A stretch of DNA of 64,000 nucleotides from Saccharopolyspora aridisoli. GTDB taxonomy: Bacteria > Actinomycetota > Actinomycetes > Mycobacteriales > Pseudonocardiaceae. Shown one piece after another: positions 44,954 to 54,163 of the stretch. Under the pieces are notes generated by a model. That model made no database searches and was not told the DNA's origin. It saw only the letters and a program-made list of their open reading frames with translations. The DNA lies in NCBI RefSeq assembly GCF_004348445.1, contig NZ_SMKV01000003.1:218213-282212 (forward strand), read 5' to 3'. Each line of letters opens with the position of its first letter. The stretch's first letter is position 1. Both the position numbers and the translations under genes were made by a program.

Positions 44954-45865
44954 GTGACGCTGACGGCCCCACCGCGGTTGCTGCTGGTACACGCGCATCC
45001 AGACGACGAGACCCTGTGGACCGGCGGGACCATCGCCCGCTACGCCGCCCGCGGCGTGCAGGTCCACGTGGTGACCTGCACCCTCGGCGAGGAAGGCGAG
45101 GTCATCCCGGAGAGCTTGCAGGGGCTGGTGTCCGACCAGGCCGATCAGCTCGGCGGCTACCGGGTCGGTGAACTCCGCTCGGCCTGCGCCGCGCTGCGGG
45201 TCACCGACCAGCGGTTCCTGGGTGGTGTCGGCCGGTGGCGCGACTCCGGGATGCTCTGGGAGCAGCCCGGCCAGGCGACTTCCCGCCCCGACGCCCATCC
45301 GCGCGCCTTCGCCGTTGGCGACCGCGAGCCGCAGGTCGCCGCGTTGGCGGAGGTCCTCGATGAGGTCAAGCCGCAGGTCGTCGTCACCTACGCCGAGGAC
45401 GGCGGCTACGGGCACCCGGACCACGTCCGCGCCCACGAGATCACGCGCGCGGCGGTCGAGAGCGTCCCTGACGTTGACCGGTTGTTCTACGCGGTGCCCT
45501 CGCGCGATGCGCTGGCCGCGGGTCTGGCCGACCTCGCCCGTACCGACGACCTGCCCTTCGACCTGCCCGAACCGCACGAGCTGGCCAGCGTCGCCGACGA
45601 GACGATCACCACCGTCATCGACGTCGCCGAGCACCTGCCCGCCAAGATCAGCGCGCTGCGGGCCCACGGCACGCAGGTCAAGGTCTGGGTCGAGCAGTGG
45701 CGCAACGGCGACGGCGTCGCCTCCTACGCGCTGTCCAACGGCGTGGCGCACCCGGTGTTGACCACCGAGCACTACGTGCTGGCCACCGGCCCGTCCGAGG
45801 GTTGCGAGGTGGACCTGTTCGGCGGACTAGGGGTGAGCGGCACCGAACCGGTGGGGGTCCGGTGA
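44954..45865 (+). CDS. mshB: GlcNAc-Ins deacetylase of mycothiol synthesis
   Basis: The 303-aa zinc-dependent deacetylase (LmbE-like family) removes the acetyl group from GlcNAc-inositol, the second step of mycothiol biosynthesis. The zinc motif AHPDDETLWTGG and the second metal motif GGYGHPDHVRAHEI are intact. The GTG at 44954 gives the family N-terminus and is preceded by a -10-like box without a ribosome site. The downstream membrane-protein gene overlaps it by GTGA, as in mycobacteria (Rv1170-Rv1171). Its presence identifies the host as a mycothiol-producing actinobacterium. Confidence 0.95.
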   Translation: MTLTAPPRLLLVHAHPDDETLWTGGTIARYAARGVQVHVVTCTLGEEGEVIPESLQGLVSDQADQLGGYRVGELRSACAALRVTDQRFLGGVGRWRDSGMLWEQPGQATSRPDAHPRAFAVGDREPQVAALAEVLDEVKPQVVVTYAEDGGYGHPDHVRAHEITRAAVESVPDVDRLFYAVPSRDALAAGLADLARTDDLPFDLPEPHELASVADETITTVIDVAEHLPAKISALRAHGTQVKVWVEQWRNGDGVASYALSNGVAHPVLTTEHYVLATGPSEGCEVDLFGGLGVSGTEPVGVR

Positions 45866-46224
45866 CGGGTCGGGAGATGACCCTGTTCGGCTTCCTGCTG
45901 CTCGACGCGGTCCTGCTGGCCATCCTCGAGCTGATGTACCTGCCGCTCTACATCGGCTCGGTGCAGTTCCCGATCACCGCCGCCGTGGCTGCCGTGACGA
46001 CTCCGCTGCTGGTCGCCGAGGCCGGCCGGATCTCCCGCAGCCGCCGCGTCGCGGGCGCGCCGCTGGTGCTGTGGTTCGCGGTGGTGCTGGTGTTCGGCGT
46101 GTTCGGGCCCGGCGGTGACGTGGTGCTGCTCGGCAGCGACTGGCGCACCCTGCTGCTCATCGCCGGAGGCGCCCTGCCCAGCGCCATGATGCTCGGCATC
46201 GTCCTCGCCGCACCCGCGCGGTGA
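45862..46224 (+). CDS. Conserved four-helix membrane protein (Rv1171-like)
   Basis: The 120-aa protein consists almost entirely of four hydrophobic helices: LFGFLLLDAVLLAILELMYL, ITAAVAAVTTPLLVAEAG, GAPLVLWFAVVLVFGVFG and LLLIAGGALPSAMMLGIVLA. A short basic loop SRSRR lies between helices two and three. The GTG at 45862 overlaps the mshB stop, implying translational coupling. The family and position match the hypothetical membrane protein that follows mshB in mycobacteria. A link to mycothiol export or metabolism is only suggested by context. Confidence 0.83.
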   Translation: MTGREMTLFGFLLLDAVLLAILELMYLPLYIGSVQFPITAAVAAVTTPLLVAEAGRISRSRRVAGAPLVLWFAVVLVFGVFGPGGDVVLLGSDWRTLLLIAGGALPSAMMLGIVLAAPAR

Positions 46225-46347
46225 TCTCGGGCGAGGATGCCTCGTCGACACCACCGGGGGAGTACCGCAGTCTTCGTGTGGGCGAACACCGCGTTCTCGC
46301 CCCCGGTCGTCGGCCTCGGTTCGGCAGAATGGGCACCGGGAGGACCG

Positions 46348-47106
46348 ATGGCCGAAGTGATGACCGATGAACGCGTCGCCGCCGCGCTGCGGCCGTTCGT
46401 GCGGGCCGCGACGCCCGTGCTCGCCGCGCTGCGCGCGGCCGACCCGGTTCGGCTGCGCGGGCGGGAGATCGACGCCCTGGGCGACGGGGCGATCCACAAG
46501 CTGCTGCGGCAGCTCGACTCGATGCAGTTGCCCGGCAGCTCCACTTGGGACGCGATGAGCGTCGACGAGCGCTGCCACTGGTGGACGCTGCGCGTCGGCC
46601 GGTTCCTCGCACTGGCGGCCGGGCTGCCCCGGTTCGGCGGGGCGATCACGTCCCGGCTGCCGATGCGCAACGCCCTGGGCATCACCGGGCAGAGCCTGGT
46701 GCTGTGCGCGATCGCGGGCGAGCACGGGGTGACCGATCCCGCGGTCAAGGTCCAGCTGATCGCCGAGGTGCTGCTTGGGCGGAAGATCAGCCGCGAGCTG
46801 GCCGCCGGTTCCGCCGCGGACGACGCGCGCACGCAGGAGCTCACCGAGGACATCGACGCCTCGAAGCGCAAGCACGGCAGAGCGACCGTGAAGGCCGTCG
46901 TGCGCACGGTGTGGCGCATGGCACGTGCGGTGTGGGAGTTCGACTCCGAACTCGACAAGAGACCCCAGGGACGGGTGCACCACAAGCTCCTGGGGAACCT
47001 TCCCGTGGTCGGCGTCGTCGGTGGTTACCTGGGGGAACGCTCGGCCCTCAAGCGGATCGGCCGGAAGGGGGCGGAGTGGTTGCTCCAGAATGGTTTACGC
47101 CGTTAA
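46348..47106 (+). CDS. Hypothetical protein, possibly EcsC/DUF697-like
   Basis: The 252-aa protein starts at the ATG at 46348, with GGGAGG upstream. It has a helical N-terminal half with a Trp-rich patch (STWDAMSVDERCHWWTLRVG) and a central moderately hydrophobic segment, RFGGAITSRLPMRNALGITG followed by QSLVLCAIAGEHGV. The C-terminus is basic (LGERSALKRIGRKGAEWLLQ). The central segment recalls EcsC/DUF697-type membrane-associated proteins, but I am not sure. No catalytic motif was seen. It lies alone between the mshB operon and fdx, on the same strand. Confidence 0.68.
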   Translation: MAEVMTDERVAAALRPFVRAATPVLAALRAADPVRLRGREIDALGDGAIHKLLRQLDSMQLPGSSTWDAMSVDERCHWWTLRVGRFLALAAGLPRFGGAITSRLPMRNALGITGQSLVLCAIAGEHGVTDPAVKVQLIAEVLLGRKISRELAAGSAADDARTQELTEDIDASKRKHGRATVKAVVRTVWRMARAVWEFDSELDKRPQGRVHHKLLGNLPVVGVVGGYLGERSALKRIGRKGAEWLLQNGLRR

Positions 47107-47246
47107 CGCCCGCGGCGTAGAGTCGTCGGGACTCCCGAGCTGTGGGACCAGTTACGCGCTCAGGGGGGTTCGAGAGATACTGTCAGCAGTCGCGCCAGGA
47201 GATTCCTGAGCGTGCGTTGGACAACGCTTCGAGCAGGAGTGCAACC

Positions 47247-47567
47247 GTGACCTACGTGATCGCCGAGCCCTGCGTGGACGTGCTCGACAAGGCATGCATC
47301 GAAGAGTGCCCTGTCGACTGCATCTACGAGGGCGGGCGGATGCTCTACATCCACCCCGATGAGTGCGTCGACTGCGGTGCCTGCGAGCCGGTCTGCCCGG
47401 TCGAGGCCATCTACTACGAAGACGACGTGCCGGACGAGTGGGCCGCCTACACGAAGGCGAACGTGGACTTCTTCGACGAGCTCGGCTCGCCGGGTGGCGC
47501 TGCGAAGGTGGGCAAGGTCAACAAGGACGTCGAGCCCGTCACGAGCCTGCCGCCTCAGGGCGAATGA
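47247..47567 (+). CDS. fdxA: 7Fe ferredoxin
   Basis: The 106-aa ferredoxin has a [3Fe-4S] cluster set (Cys in [20 protein letters not shown]) and a [4Fe-4S] set ([12 protein letters not shown]). The C-terminal extension typical of actinobacterial 7Fe ferredoxins ends SLPPQGE. It shuttles electrons for reductive enzymes in the cytosol and is a possible donor for IspH or partner of the ferredoxin reductase at 2975, though neither pairing is shown. The GTG at 47247 follows AGGAG by 7 bases. dapC overlaps its stop by ATGA, as in M. tuberculosis (fdxC-dapC). Confidence 0.95.
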   Translation: MTYVIAEPCVDVLDKACIEECPVDCIYEGGRMLYIHPDECVDCGACEPVCPVEAIYYEDDVPDEWAAYTKANVDFFDELGSPGGAAKVGKVNKDVEPVTSLPPQGE

Positions 47568-48709
47568 GTTCCGTGACCGGCCCGGGCGCAGCCGCGTCCG
47601 GGCCACGGCTCCCTGACTTCCCCTGGGACTCGCTGGCACCGCACAAGGCGACCGCCAACGCCCACCCGGACGGCATCGTCGATCTGTCCGTGGGCACCCC
47701 GGTCGACCCGGTTCCGGCGAAGCTCCAGGACGCGCTGGCCGCCGTGGCAGAGGTGCCGGGCTACCCGGCCACGCACGGCACACCGGCCCTGCGCGAGGCG
47801 GCCGTGGAGTCGCTGCGCAGGCGCTACGGCATCACCGGTCTGGAACCGGACGCGGTGCTGCCGACCATCGGCTCCAAGGAGCTGGTCGCGTGGCTGCCGA
47901 CTCTGCTGGGCGTGGGGCCCGGCGACCTCGTCGCCATCCCGGACCTGGCCTACCCGACCTACGAGGTCGGCGCGAAGATCGCCGGTGCCGAGGTCGTCCG
48001 GCTCGCCCCTGGTGAGCTGCCGCCCGCCGGGACCAGGCTGCTGTGGCTGAACTCGCCGTCCAACCCGACCGGACGCGTGCTCACCGCCGACGAGCTCGGC
48101 CGGATGGTGCGCGCCGCCCAGGACATGGGCGCCGTGGTGGCCTCAGACGAGTGCTACCTGGCGCTGGGCTGGGACGCCGAGCCGGTCTCCGTGCTGCACC
48201 CCTCGGTGGGCGCGGCGCGCGACGGCCTGCTGGCCGTGCACTCGCTGTCGAAGTCGTCGAACCTGGCCGGCTACCGAGCTGGGCTCGTCACCGGTGATCC
48301 GGTGCTGGTCGCGCGGTTGCTGGAGCTGCGCAAGCACGCCGGGATGATCGTTGCGCGCCCGGTCCAGGAGGCGGTCACCGCCGCGCTGCGCGATGACGAG
48401 CACGTCGCCGTTCAGCGCGAGCTCTACGCCGCCCGCCGCGCCGTGCTGCGTCCCGCGCTGGAATCGGCCGGGTTCACCATCGAGCACTCGGAGGCCGGGC
48501 TGTACCTGTGGTCGACCCGGGGCGAGGACGCCTGGGCGACTGTGGAATGGCTCTCGCAGCGAGGGATCCTGGCCGCACCGGGCACGTTCTACGGACCCGA
48601 CGGCTCCCGCCACGTCCGCATCGCGATGACGGCCACCGACGAGCGGATCGCCAGCGCGGCGAAGCGCTTGGGCGCTGATCGGGCAGTTCTGACCCGAACT
48701 GCCCCGTGA
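47564..48709 (+). CDS. dapC: Succinyldiaminopimelate transaminase
   Basis: The 381-aa PLP enzyme (fold type I aminotransferase) converts N-succinyl-2-amino-6-ketopimelate to N-succinyl-LL-diaminopimelate in lysine and peptidoglycan precursor synthesis. The PLP lysine is in [15 protein letters not shown]; other blocks are [12 protein letters not shown] and [12 protein letters not shown]. The start overlaps the ferredoxin stop. The last nine codons and stop are formed by an intergenic-type inverted repeat (48681-48704), so the C-terminus (AVLTRTAP) is probably recent and non-essential. dapD and dapE are 1.3 kb and 5.9 kb away. Confidence 0.94.
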   Translation: MSSVTGPGAAASGPRLPDFPWDSLAPHKATANAHPDGIVDLSVGTPVDPVPAKLQDALAAVAEVPGYPATHGTPALREAAVESLRRRYGITGLEPDAVLPTIGSKELVAWLPTLLGVGPGDLVAIPDLAYPTYEVGAKIAGAEVVRLAPGELPPAGTRLLWLNSPSNPTGRVLTADELGRMVRAAQDMGAVVASDECYLALGWDAEPVSVLHPSVGAARDGLLAVHSLSKSSNLAGYRAGLVTGDPVLVARLLELRKHAGMIVARPVQEAVTAALRDDEHVAVQRELYAARRAVLRPALESAGFTIEHSEAGLYLWSTRGEDAWATVEWLSQRGILAAPGTFYGPDGSRHVRIAMTATDERIASAAKRLGADRAVLTRTAP

Positions 48710-48750
48710 TCCCGTCTCTTCTGCGCGATCGGTTCGGACCAGAACCGCCG
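48681..48750. repeat. Small inverted-repeat element, copy 2, overlapping the dapC 3' end
   Basis: GGGCAGTTC (48681-48689) pairs with GAACTGCCC (48696-48704) around TGACCC, inside the dapC coding end. After a spacer, GGTTCGGACCAGAACCGCC (48731-48749) repeats the words seen at 23819-23837. The two copies share the halves in the same order, both between convergent genes, and probably serve as terminators. Confidence 0.65.
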
Positions 48751-48757
48751 GGCGGAC

Positions 48758-49681
48758 TCACACCTCGGCTGCGGTTCCGCTGAGGGCGTTCCAGGTCTCC
48801 GGCCACCGGGCGCGGCGTTCTGCTCTGCGGACTTCCTCGCGTTCCACGAGACGTCCCGCGACGAAGGCGATTCCGGCGTCCGGACGTGGTCCGAAGTCGT
48901 CCAGCAGCGCCCGGATCCGCTCCTCCGCCACGCAGGCGTCCTGGTGCTCGCCGAGGACGTCCTGGAAGCCCTTAATGGCCTTGATCAGCCGCTTCACCGG
49001 GGCACCGAGCAGTGGTTCGGCGAGCTCGGCGGTGTAGCGGACCTTCTTGCCGTCGATGCGCAGCGCGTGCAGCTCGGCGTCGGCGGGCTCGGCCGGAAGC
49101 CGTTCGACGGCCTTGCGCAGCTTGCCGAACTGACGCCGCACGAGGCAGCGGAGCTGCGACGTTGCGTCCACATCGGAGCCCCGGCCGCGAAGTTCCCGCG
49201 TGGCCCGGGCCAGCAGGTCCAGCAGGTCTTGGTAGCGGTCGCTGTCCAGCGCGGCCAGCATGTCGTCCCTGGCCCGCAGGTACTCGGTGTCGAGGCCGGA
49301 AACCAGCTGCTCGGCGGCACTCCGCTCGGCCTCGGGGAGACCGGTGAACTCCGAGCGGAGCCGTTCCAGCAGGACGTCCAGGTCCCGGACCGGGCCGAGA
49401 GCCCTGCCCAGCCAGCCCAGCTCGGCGCGCAGCGGTTCGGACTCGTCGCGGTCCAGGAACGGCCGCGCGGAGCGCAGCATCGCGCGCATCCGCCGCACCG
49501 ACACCCTCATCTGGTGCAGTTCCTCGGGATCCTCCCCGACGCGCGTCCCGGCGTCGTGCGCCCGCAGCGCCCGCAACCGGGCGTCCAGCCCGGCGCGGAC
49601 GTGAGCCGCGATTGACGCCTCGCGCCCCACCTCCGCGGGCTCAGCGGAGAGCACGTCCTCGAGGAGCCGGGAAACAGCCAT
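48758..49681 (-). CDS. CHAD domain protein
   Basis: The 307-aa all-helical protein has the conserved histidine alpha-helical domain: LHQMRVSVRRMRAMLRSARP, GRALGPVRDLDVLLERL, ELHALRIDGKKVRYTAELAE and FQDVLGEHQDACVAEERIR. CHAD domains bind inorganic polyphosphate through conserved basic residues; many are fused to CYTH phosphatase domains, but this one stands alone. I chose the ATG at 49681 (MAVSRLL) over 49702. It is convergent with dapC. The actual role, perhaps polyphosphate granule binding, is inferred from the family. Confidence 0.9.
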   Translation of the reverse strand: MAVSRLLEDVLSAEPAEVGREASIAAHVRAGLDARLRALRAHDAGTRVGEDPEELHQMRVSVRRMRAMLRSARPFLDRDESEPLRAELGWLGRALGPVRDLDVLLERLRSEFTGLPEAERSAAEQLVSGLDTEYLRARDDMLAALDSDRYQDLLDLLARATRELRGRGSDVDATSQLRCLVRRQFGKLRKAVERLPAEPADAELHALRIDGKKVRYTAELAEPLLGAPVKRLIKAIKGFQDVLGEHQDACVAEERIRALLDDFGPRPDAGIAFVAGRLVEREEVRRAERRARWPETWNALSGTAAEV

Positions 49682-49743
49682 CCCCCATGCTAGACCGAAC
49701 AACTCACCCGACAGCCTGCTCCGAACGGACCAAACTCAGCGGA

Positions 49744-49778
49744 AAGGGCCCCTCCCACCTGCGATGGGAGGGGCCCTT
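49744..49778 (-). terminator. Terminator downstream of dapD
   Basis: A 14-bp perfect stem (49744-49757 with 49765-49778) and a 7-base loop are followed on the minus strand by TCC after the stem Ts. It sits between dapD and the CHAD gene, beyond copy G. Confidence 0.78.
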
Positions 49779-49795
49779 CCCGAGATCCGACGCGA

Positions 49796-49960
49796 GCGGC
49801 GGAGCCGCGAGGAGCGAAAGCCACTCTCGCGACCTGCACCGCCGCGGGCTCTGGGACGTCGCCTCGTGAGGGCACCGCGACGCCGTGCATCGGCCGGCAC
49901 GCGGTGGCGCCGGGAGCCAGGAGGCGTCTCAGGTCCCGCTACCTGCGCGGCGGAGCGAGA
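49796..49960 (-). repeat. Dispersed intergenic element, copy G (opposite strand)
   Basis: Read on the minus strand it starts with GTAGCGGGACCTGAGACGCC, has the core GATGCACGGCGTCGCGGTGC, the right block CAGAGCCCGCGGCGGTGC, and ends in the hairpin GCGGC-TCC-GCCGC (49808-49796). It matches copy A along its whole length. It lies just downstream of dapD in the dapD direction. Confidence 0.8.
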
Positions 49961-49984
49961 CGACCGCAGGCAGTGAAGACCCGA

Positions 49985-50971
49985 TCAGTCGTTGATGTGC
50001 AGCGCTGCGTTGAGCTCCACCTTGCCCCCGGTGCGGGTGGTGACCTCGACCGCGCCGGTGGTGGAGTTGCGGCGGAACAGCAGGCCGTCGTTCCCGGAGA
50101 CCTCGGAGGCCTTGGTAAGCGTGCCGTCCGGCAGCGTGATCTTGGTGCCGGCCGTGACGTACAGGCCCGCCTCGACGACGCAGTCGTCGCCCAGCGAGAT
50201 GCCGATGCCGCCGTTGGCGCCGATCAGGCAGCGCTCACCGATGGAGATGACCTCCTTGCCGCCGCCGGACAGCGTGCCCATGATCGACGCGCCGCCGCCG
50301 ACGTCCGAGCCGTCTCCGACCACGACACCGGCCGAGATGCGGCCCTCCACCATGGACGCGCCCAGCGTCCCGGCGTTGAAGTTCACGAAGCCCTCGTGCA
50401 TCACGGTCGTGCCGCTGGCCAGGTGCGCGCCCAGCCGGACGCGGTCGGCGTCACCGATGCGCACGCCGGAGGGGACCACGTAGTCGACCATGCGCGGGAA
50501 CTTGTCGATGCTGTAGACCGTCACCGGGCCGCGCGCACGCAGCCGCAGCCGGGTCGCTTCGAAGCCCTCCACCGGGCACGGCCCGTGGTTGGTCCACACG
50601 ACGTTGGCGAGCAGGCCGAACTGGCCGTCCAGGCTCACCCCGTGCGGGCGCACCAGGCGGTGCGAGAGGAGGTGGAGTCGCAGGTAGACGTCGTGCGCGT
50701 CGGCCGGAGCGTCGGCCAGCTTGGCGATGTCGACGCGGACCGCGACGACATCAACGCCCCGGGCGTCATCCCGCCCGAGCAACGCGACACCGGCCTCGCC
50801 GAGGGACTCGGCGGCCTGGCCCGCGGTCAGCTTGGTCGTGCCGGACTGGCCCGACTCGCTCAGCTTGACGGTGGGGAACCAGGTGTCGAGAACCGTGCCG
50901 TCGTCGGTCACGGTCGCCAGGCCCACGCCGTGGGCACCCGTGGTCTGCGGGTCGGGGATGTTCGCGCTCAT
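49985..50971 (-). CDS. dapD: Tetrahydrodipicolinate N-succinyltransferase
   Basis: The 328-aa trimeric left-handed beta-helix enzyme transfers succinyl from succinyl-CoA to tetrahydrodipicolinate. The hexapeptide-repeat region is clear ([39 protein letters not shown], then [20 protein letters not shown]). An N-terminal domain of actinobacterial type precedes it. The ATG at 50971 (MSANIPD) is the likely start; the frame is open 28 codons upstream. It provides the substrate for DapC and DapE, both in the window on the opposite strand. Confidence 0.95.
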   Translation of the reverse strand: MSANIPDPQTTGAHGVGLATVTDDGTVLDTWFPTVKLSESGQSGTTKLTAGQAAESLGEAGVALLGRDDARGVDVVAVRVDIAKLADAPADAHDVYLRLHLLSHRLVRPHGVSLDGQFGLLANVVWTNHGPCPVEGFEATRLRLRARGPVTVYSIDKFPRMVDYVVPSGVRIGDADRVRLGAHLASGTTVMHEGFVNFNAGTLGASMVEGRISAGVVVGDGSDVGGGASIMGTLSGGGKEVISIGERCLIGANGGIGISLGDDCVVEAGLYVTAGTKITLPDGTLTKASEVSGNDGLLFRRNSTTGAVEVTTRTGGKVELNAALHIND

Positions 50972-51024
50972 GCCCAAAACGGTAATCGGCAACCCGGTGC
51001 TCGGCCCGCACGGGGTGGGGGCGT

Positions 51025-51474
51025 TCAGTCCTTCAGCACACCCGGGAGGTGGCATCCGGTGGTGACCGCCAGGATCGTGGCGCGCGAGGTGCCGAAGGTG
51101 TAGACAGCGCCGTAGGAGTCGTTGCCGGTGATCTCGTGATCGCCCGTGCGGTTGACGATGATCTCCGGTTCGCCGAAGCCGTACTCCGCGGTGATCGACC
51201 GGACGATGGACACCGCGCTCGGCCAGTCCAGGTCAGCGACCGGCTGAGCGGCCCGCCAGGACTGCAGCACCCGGCTCTCGGCGTCGGCACCGGCGAACTC
51301 CGAGCAGTCCACCTTCGCCTCAGGAGCCGACACCGTCCAGCGCAACGGCCCGACCAGGCGATCCAGCAGGTCTCTCAGGCGCTGCTGCATCTGCTCGTAC
51401 TGCGCGCTGATCTGCTCGATGCTCGGACGCTGCTGAAGCGCACTTCGCGGGTCCAGCACGGGTACCCCCGTCAC
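51025..51474 (-). CDS. LppA-like protein lacking a signal peptide
   Basis: The 149-aa protein is a clear paralogue of the lipoprotein at 51909-52421. It shares [20 protein letters not shown] near the start, a CSEF/CPDF block, the segment [15 protein letters not shown], and a C-terminal TGCHLPG. It begins at a GTG at 51474 directly in the mature domain, and no in-frame ATG, GTG or TTG exists upstream until the preceding gene. As annotated it has no signal or lipobox and may be cytoplasmic or a decayed copy. It is the last gene of the five-gene leftward cassette. A role as an immunity-type partner is inference from context. Confidence 0.68.
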   Translation of the reverse strand: MTGVPVLDPRSALQQRPSIEQISAQYEQMQQRLRDLLDRLVGPLRWTVSAPEAKVDCSEFAGADAESRVLQSWRAAQPVADLDWPSAVSIVRSITAEYGFGEPEIIVNRTGDHEITGNDSYGAVYTFGTSRATILAVTTGCHLPGVLKD

Positions 51475-51568
51475 GGTCGGACGTAGATCCGGACGTAGAG
51501 GAATGATGCCGGACCGCCGATCTTGGCCGGACCCGGCATCCCTGTGATCTCCCTGTGATGCTCGACAC

Positions 51569-51904
51569 TCAGCCGAACAGGTCCAGCACGAAGGTCATCA
51601 GCACCAGCGCGACCAGCGGTCCAGCCACGAGCCCCACCAGCCCGACGACCACCGCGGTGCCCGTCGAGCCCGGTCGGCGGACCCGGAACCACAGCAACGC
51701 CGGCCCGGCCAGCAGCACGAGCACGGACACCGCCGTGGCGATCCCGGAGGGCGTGCAGCCGCCGTGCCCACCCGGGTGGCAGGGCACGGCCGAGCTCCAG
51801 ATGCCGATGAACGCGGTGAAGGCCGCGATCGGCAGCGCCGCGAGCGTGGCCAGCACGGCGAAGACCACCGCCGCCGTGCGGCCGCTCGTGCCGGGTGCGC
51901 TCAC
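51569..51904 (-). CDS. Small membrane protein of the effector cassette
   Basis: The 111-aa protein has three hydrophobic helices (AAVVFAVLATLAALPIAAFT, IATAVSVLVLLAGPALLWF and TAVVVGLVGLVAGPLVALVL). An extracytoplasmic loop between the first two contains two cysteines (AVPCHPGGHGGC). I do not recognise the family. It starts 4 bases after the stop of the LppA-family gene, so it is co-transcribed with it. It could protect the membrane or help localise the neighbouring lipoprotein; this is speculation. Confidence 0.7.
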   Translation of the reverse strand: MSAPGTSGRTAAVVFAVLATLAALPIAAFTAFIGIWSSAVPCHPGGHGGCTPSGIATAVSVLVLLAGPALLWFRVRRPGSTGTAVVVGLVGLVAGPLVALVLMTFVLDLFG

Positions 51905-51908
51905 GGCC

Positions 51909-52421
51909 TCACCCCTTCGCCGACTGCAGCAGGTGACACCCGGTCCGCACGCTCAGGACCGTGTTGGCAGCCGCACCGAGCTGCAACCGGGCGCCGTAGG
52001 GGTTGTGCAGCTCGATCTTGTGGTCGCCCGGCCGGTCGGTGACCACGTGCAGCTCGGTGAACCCGCGAGAAGCACCCACCTCGGTGGCGATCTGCAGAGC
52101 TCGCGCCCACTGCTCGTCCGGGATGCCGCCCTCCTGCATCCACGTGGCCAGGGTGCGCTGCTCGGCACCTCGCACGTCGGCGAAGTCCGGGCACGCCGAC
52201 TCACCGGTGTTGCCCTCGTCGGTGAACTCCGGCAGCCCGATCTCGGCGACCAGCCGTTCCCGCAGCTCCTGCTGCATCTGGTCGTAGTCGGCCGCGACCT
52301 CCTCCATGCTGGGGCGCTGCCGCAGTGCGTTGAGCTGGTCTTCCATGCTTCCCCCGTCGGGTCCGCCGGCGCACCCGGAGAGGAGCGCGGCGCTGAGGAT
52401 CAGTGTGGCGAATCGCCTCAT
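51909..52421 (-). CDS. LppA-family lipoprotein
   Basis: The 170-aa protein has a lipoprotein signal with lipobox LLSGC (Cys17), then SMEDQLNALRQRPSMEEVAA, a CPDF block, a segment HVVTDRPGDHKIELHNPYGA and C-terminal TGCHLL. It looks like the LppA family of actinobacterial lipoproteins, whose function is unknown. Its ATG overlaps the stop of the DUF1023 hydrolase gene (ATGA), a tight coupling typical of effector-immunity pairs. A second, signal-less paralogue follows 435 bases downstream of its stop. Immunity to the hydrolase is a testable inference. Confidence 0.77.
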   Translation of the reverse strand: MRRFATLILSAALLSGCAGGPDGGSMEDQLNALRQRPSMEEVAADYDQMQQELRERLVAEIGLPEFTDEGNTGESACPDFADVRGAEQRTLATWMQEGGIPDEQWARALQIATEVGASRGFTELHVVTDRPGDHKIELHNPYGARLQLGAAANTVLSVRTGCHLLQSAKG

Positions 52422-54163
52422 GAGAACAGGTCCTTGATGTCGGAAACCCGGTCGCTGCCCCAGTCCTCGACCGCCGAAGCGCCTTCTTGGACCTGGTGCG
52501 GGACGTAGGACAGCCCGTCGCCCACGCCGTTGGTCTTCCCCTCCACCACGTTCTCCGGCACGCCGCCGACCACCGAGGCGATGTTGTGCTGGCTGGTGGT
52601 GTCCGGATCGAGGTAATCGCTGTGCCCGGTGACCTGCCCGCCCTCGTCGGACTTCTCGGTCGACAGATCGGTGAACCCGTCCATGTGCGACGGGTCGCCG
52701 CCGAAGCGGGCGAAGTCGGCGACCGGGTCGTCCTCGGCCTCCAGCCGGTAGGTGTGGCCCTCCGGGACGTGCAGGTCCTCAATGTCGTTCGTGCCGACAC
52801 CGGGGGAGCCGTAGATGATCGCGTCGTCCACGCCGTGCCCGCCGCTCTGCAGCGCGTAGCCGGTGGTGGTGGAGCCGTAGGAGTGGCCGATCGCGGTCAG
52901 GTGCGGATCGGTCTCGCGAGAGCTGTTGATGCCCCTGTAGAACTCGTTGAGCGCCTCCCCGCCCTCCTCGGCCGACTTCGAGCTGGCCACGGAATCGCCC
53001 AGCAGGTCGGTGGTCTCGGACTCCTGCGGGGCCTCGTAGCCGAGCCAGAACACACCGGCGACCTCGCCCTCCTTGCCGGATCGCATCATCTCCCGCTGCG
53101 ATTCGGCGACCAGTTCCTGGGTCTCGGCGTCGGCGCCCTTGAGGCTGCCCTCGACGGTGGTGGTGTACCCGGGGGTGAAGACCGAGACGTGGTCGGCGGT
53201 GTCCACGTCGCCCACGGCAACGGCGGTCTTCAGCCGCTCACCACCGGCGTCGAGGACCAGGAGCTGCCGGTTATCGCGGGCGATGGTGTCCTCGACTGCG
53301 TCCAGGCCCTTGAGCTTCGCGTCGATCCGGTCGGCCTCCTCCTGCTCGTCCTCGCTGATCCCGCCCTGCGCCAGGCGGTTCCGCTGGCTGCGCAGCTGCG
53401 TCCGGGTGTCGTCGAGGTTCGCGCGGTTCGCCGCGTCGCGCACGACCGCCGGGATGCCGTCGCGGTTGCCCAGCCACGCGGGCGGGTTCTCCCGCAGCGC
53501 CGAGCGCTGCTCGTCGGACAGCGACTTCCACCAGTCGGCGTTGGCCTGAGCGGTGTTGTGCGGCGGTTTTCCGGCGGAGGCGCCGAGCGCCTCCAGCTCG
53601 TCGGTCTTGGCCGCGTCGGCCAGTGATGTGCCCTTCCCGGGTTCGATCCGGTCCTCGTCCGCGGCGGCGAGGCTCTTGGCGAGTTCGGCGTCGATGGCTT
53701 CGGCCTGGTCGAGGACCTCCTCGATCTCGGCGACCAGGTCGTCGCGGACGCGGGTGCGTTCGGCCTTGACCTGTTCCAGCTGGTCGGCCGGGACGTTCTG
53801 GGGTGGGGCGACGTCGCGGACGCCGCCGTCCTCGGTGATCTGGAAGCCGTGGGCCCGGGCCTCGTGGTCGGTGGTGTCGACGCGGCGCTTGAGCGCGGTG
53901 ACGTCGTCGGCGGCGGTGGCGACCGCCGCCCGGACCGTGGCCACCTCGGCGACCAGCAAGCGCATCTCCTCCAGCAGCCGCCTGTGCTGCTCGGCGGAGC
54001 GCTGGGCGGCCTCGCCGGTCCAGCCGTCGGGGCTGCGGGCGCCGTCGAGCTCGTCCTGCAGGTTGGTCAGGTCGTCCCGGCGCTTGCCGAGATCGCGGTG
54101 CACCGCGTCGAGGCGGTCGGCGTTCCAACGCCGCACGTCGGCGTAGCTGACCATCCCGTTCAC
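52418..54163 (-). CDS. DUF1023 alpha/beta hydrolase with WXG/LXG-like N-terminus (candidate type VII effector)
   Basis: The 581-aa protein has an N-terminal helical region of about 110 residues with a WXG-type turn (PDGWTGEAAQ) and a long middle helical linker (about 120-270). The C-terminal DUF1023 hydrolase shows the nucleophile elbow AIGHSYGSTTTG (Ser428), an acid residue near Asp478 in AEDDPVADF and His514 in GHSDYLDPDT. There is no Sec signal, consistent with type VII export. The GTG at 54163 overlaps the stop of the EspC-like gene. Related proteins in actinobacteria are predicted secreted lipases or esterases. The combination resembles LXG toxins, but toxicity is unproven. Confidence 0.8.
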   Translation of the reverse strand: MNGMVSYADVRRWNADRLDAVHRDLGKRRDDLTNLQDELDGARSPDGWTGEAAQRSAEQHRRLLEEMRLLVAEVATVRAAVATAADDVTALKRRVDTTDHEARAHGFQITEDGGVRDVAPPQNVPADQLEQVKAERTRVRDDLVAEIEEVLDQAEAIDAELAKSLAAADEDRIEPGKGTSLADAAKTDELEALGASAGKPPHNTAQANADWWKSLSDEQRSALRENPPAWLGNRDGIPAVVRDAANRANLDDTRTQLRSQRNRLAQGGISEDEQEEADRIDAKLKGLDAVEDTIARDNRQLLVLDAGGERLKTAVAVGDVDTADHVSVFTPGYTTTVEGSLKGADAETQELVAESQREMMRSGKEGEVAGVFWLGYEAPQESETTDLLGDSVASSKSAEEGGEALNEFYRGINSSRETDPHLTAIGHSYGSTTTGYALQSGGHGVDDAIIYGSPGVGTNDIEDLHVPEGHTYRLEAEDDPVADFARFGGDPSHMDGFTDLSTEKSDEGGQVTGHSDYLDPDTTSQHNIASVVGGVPENVVEGKTNGVGDGLSYVPHQVQEGASAVEDWGSDRVSDIKDLFS

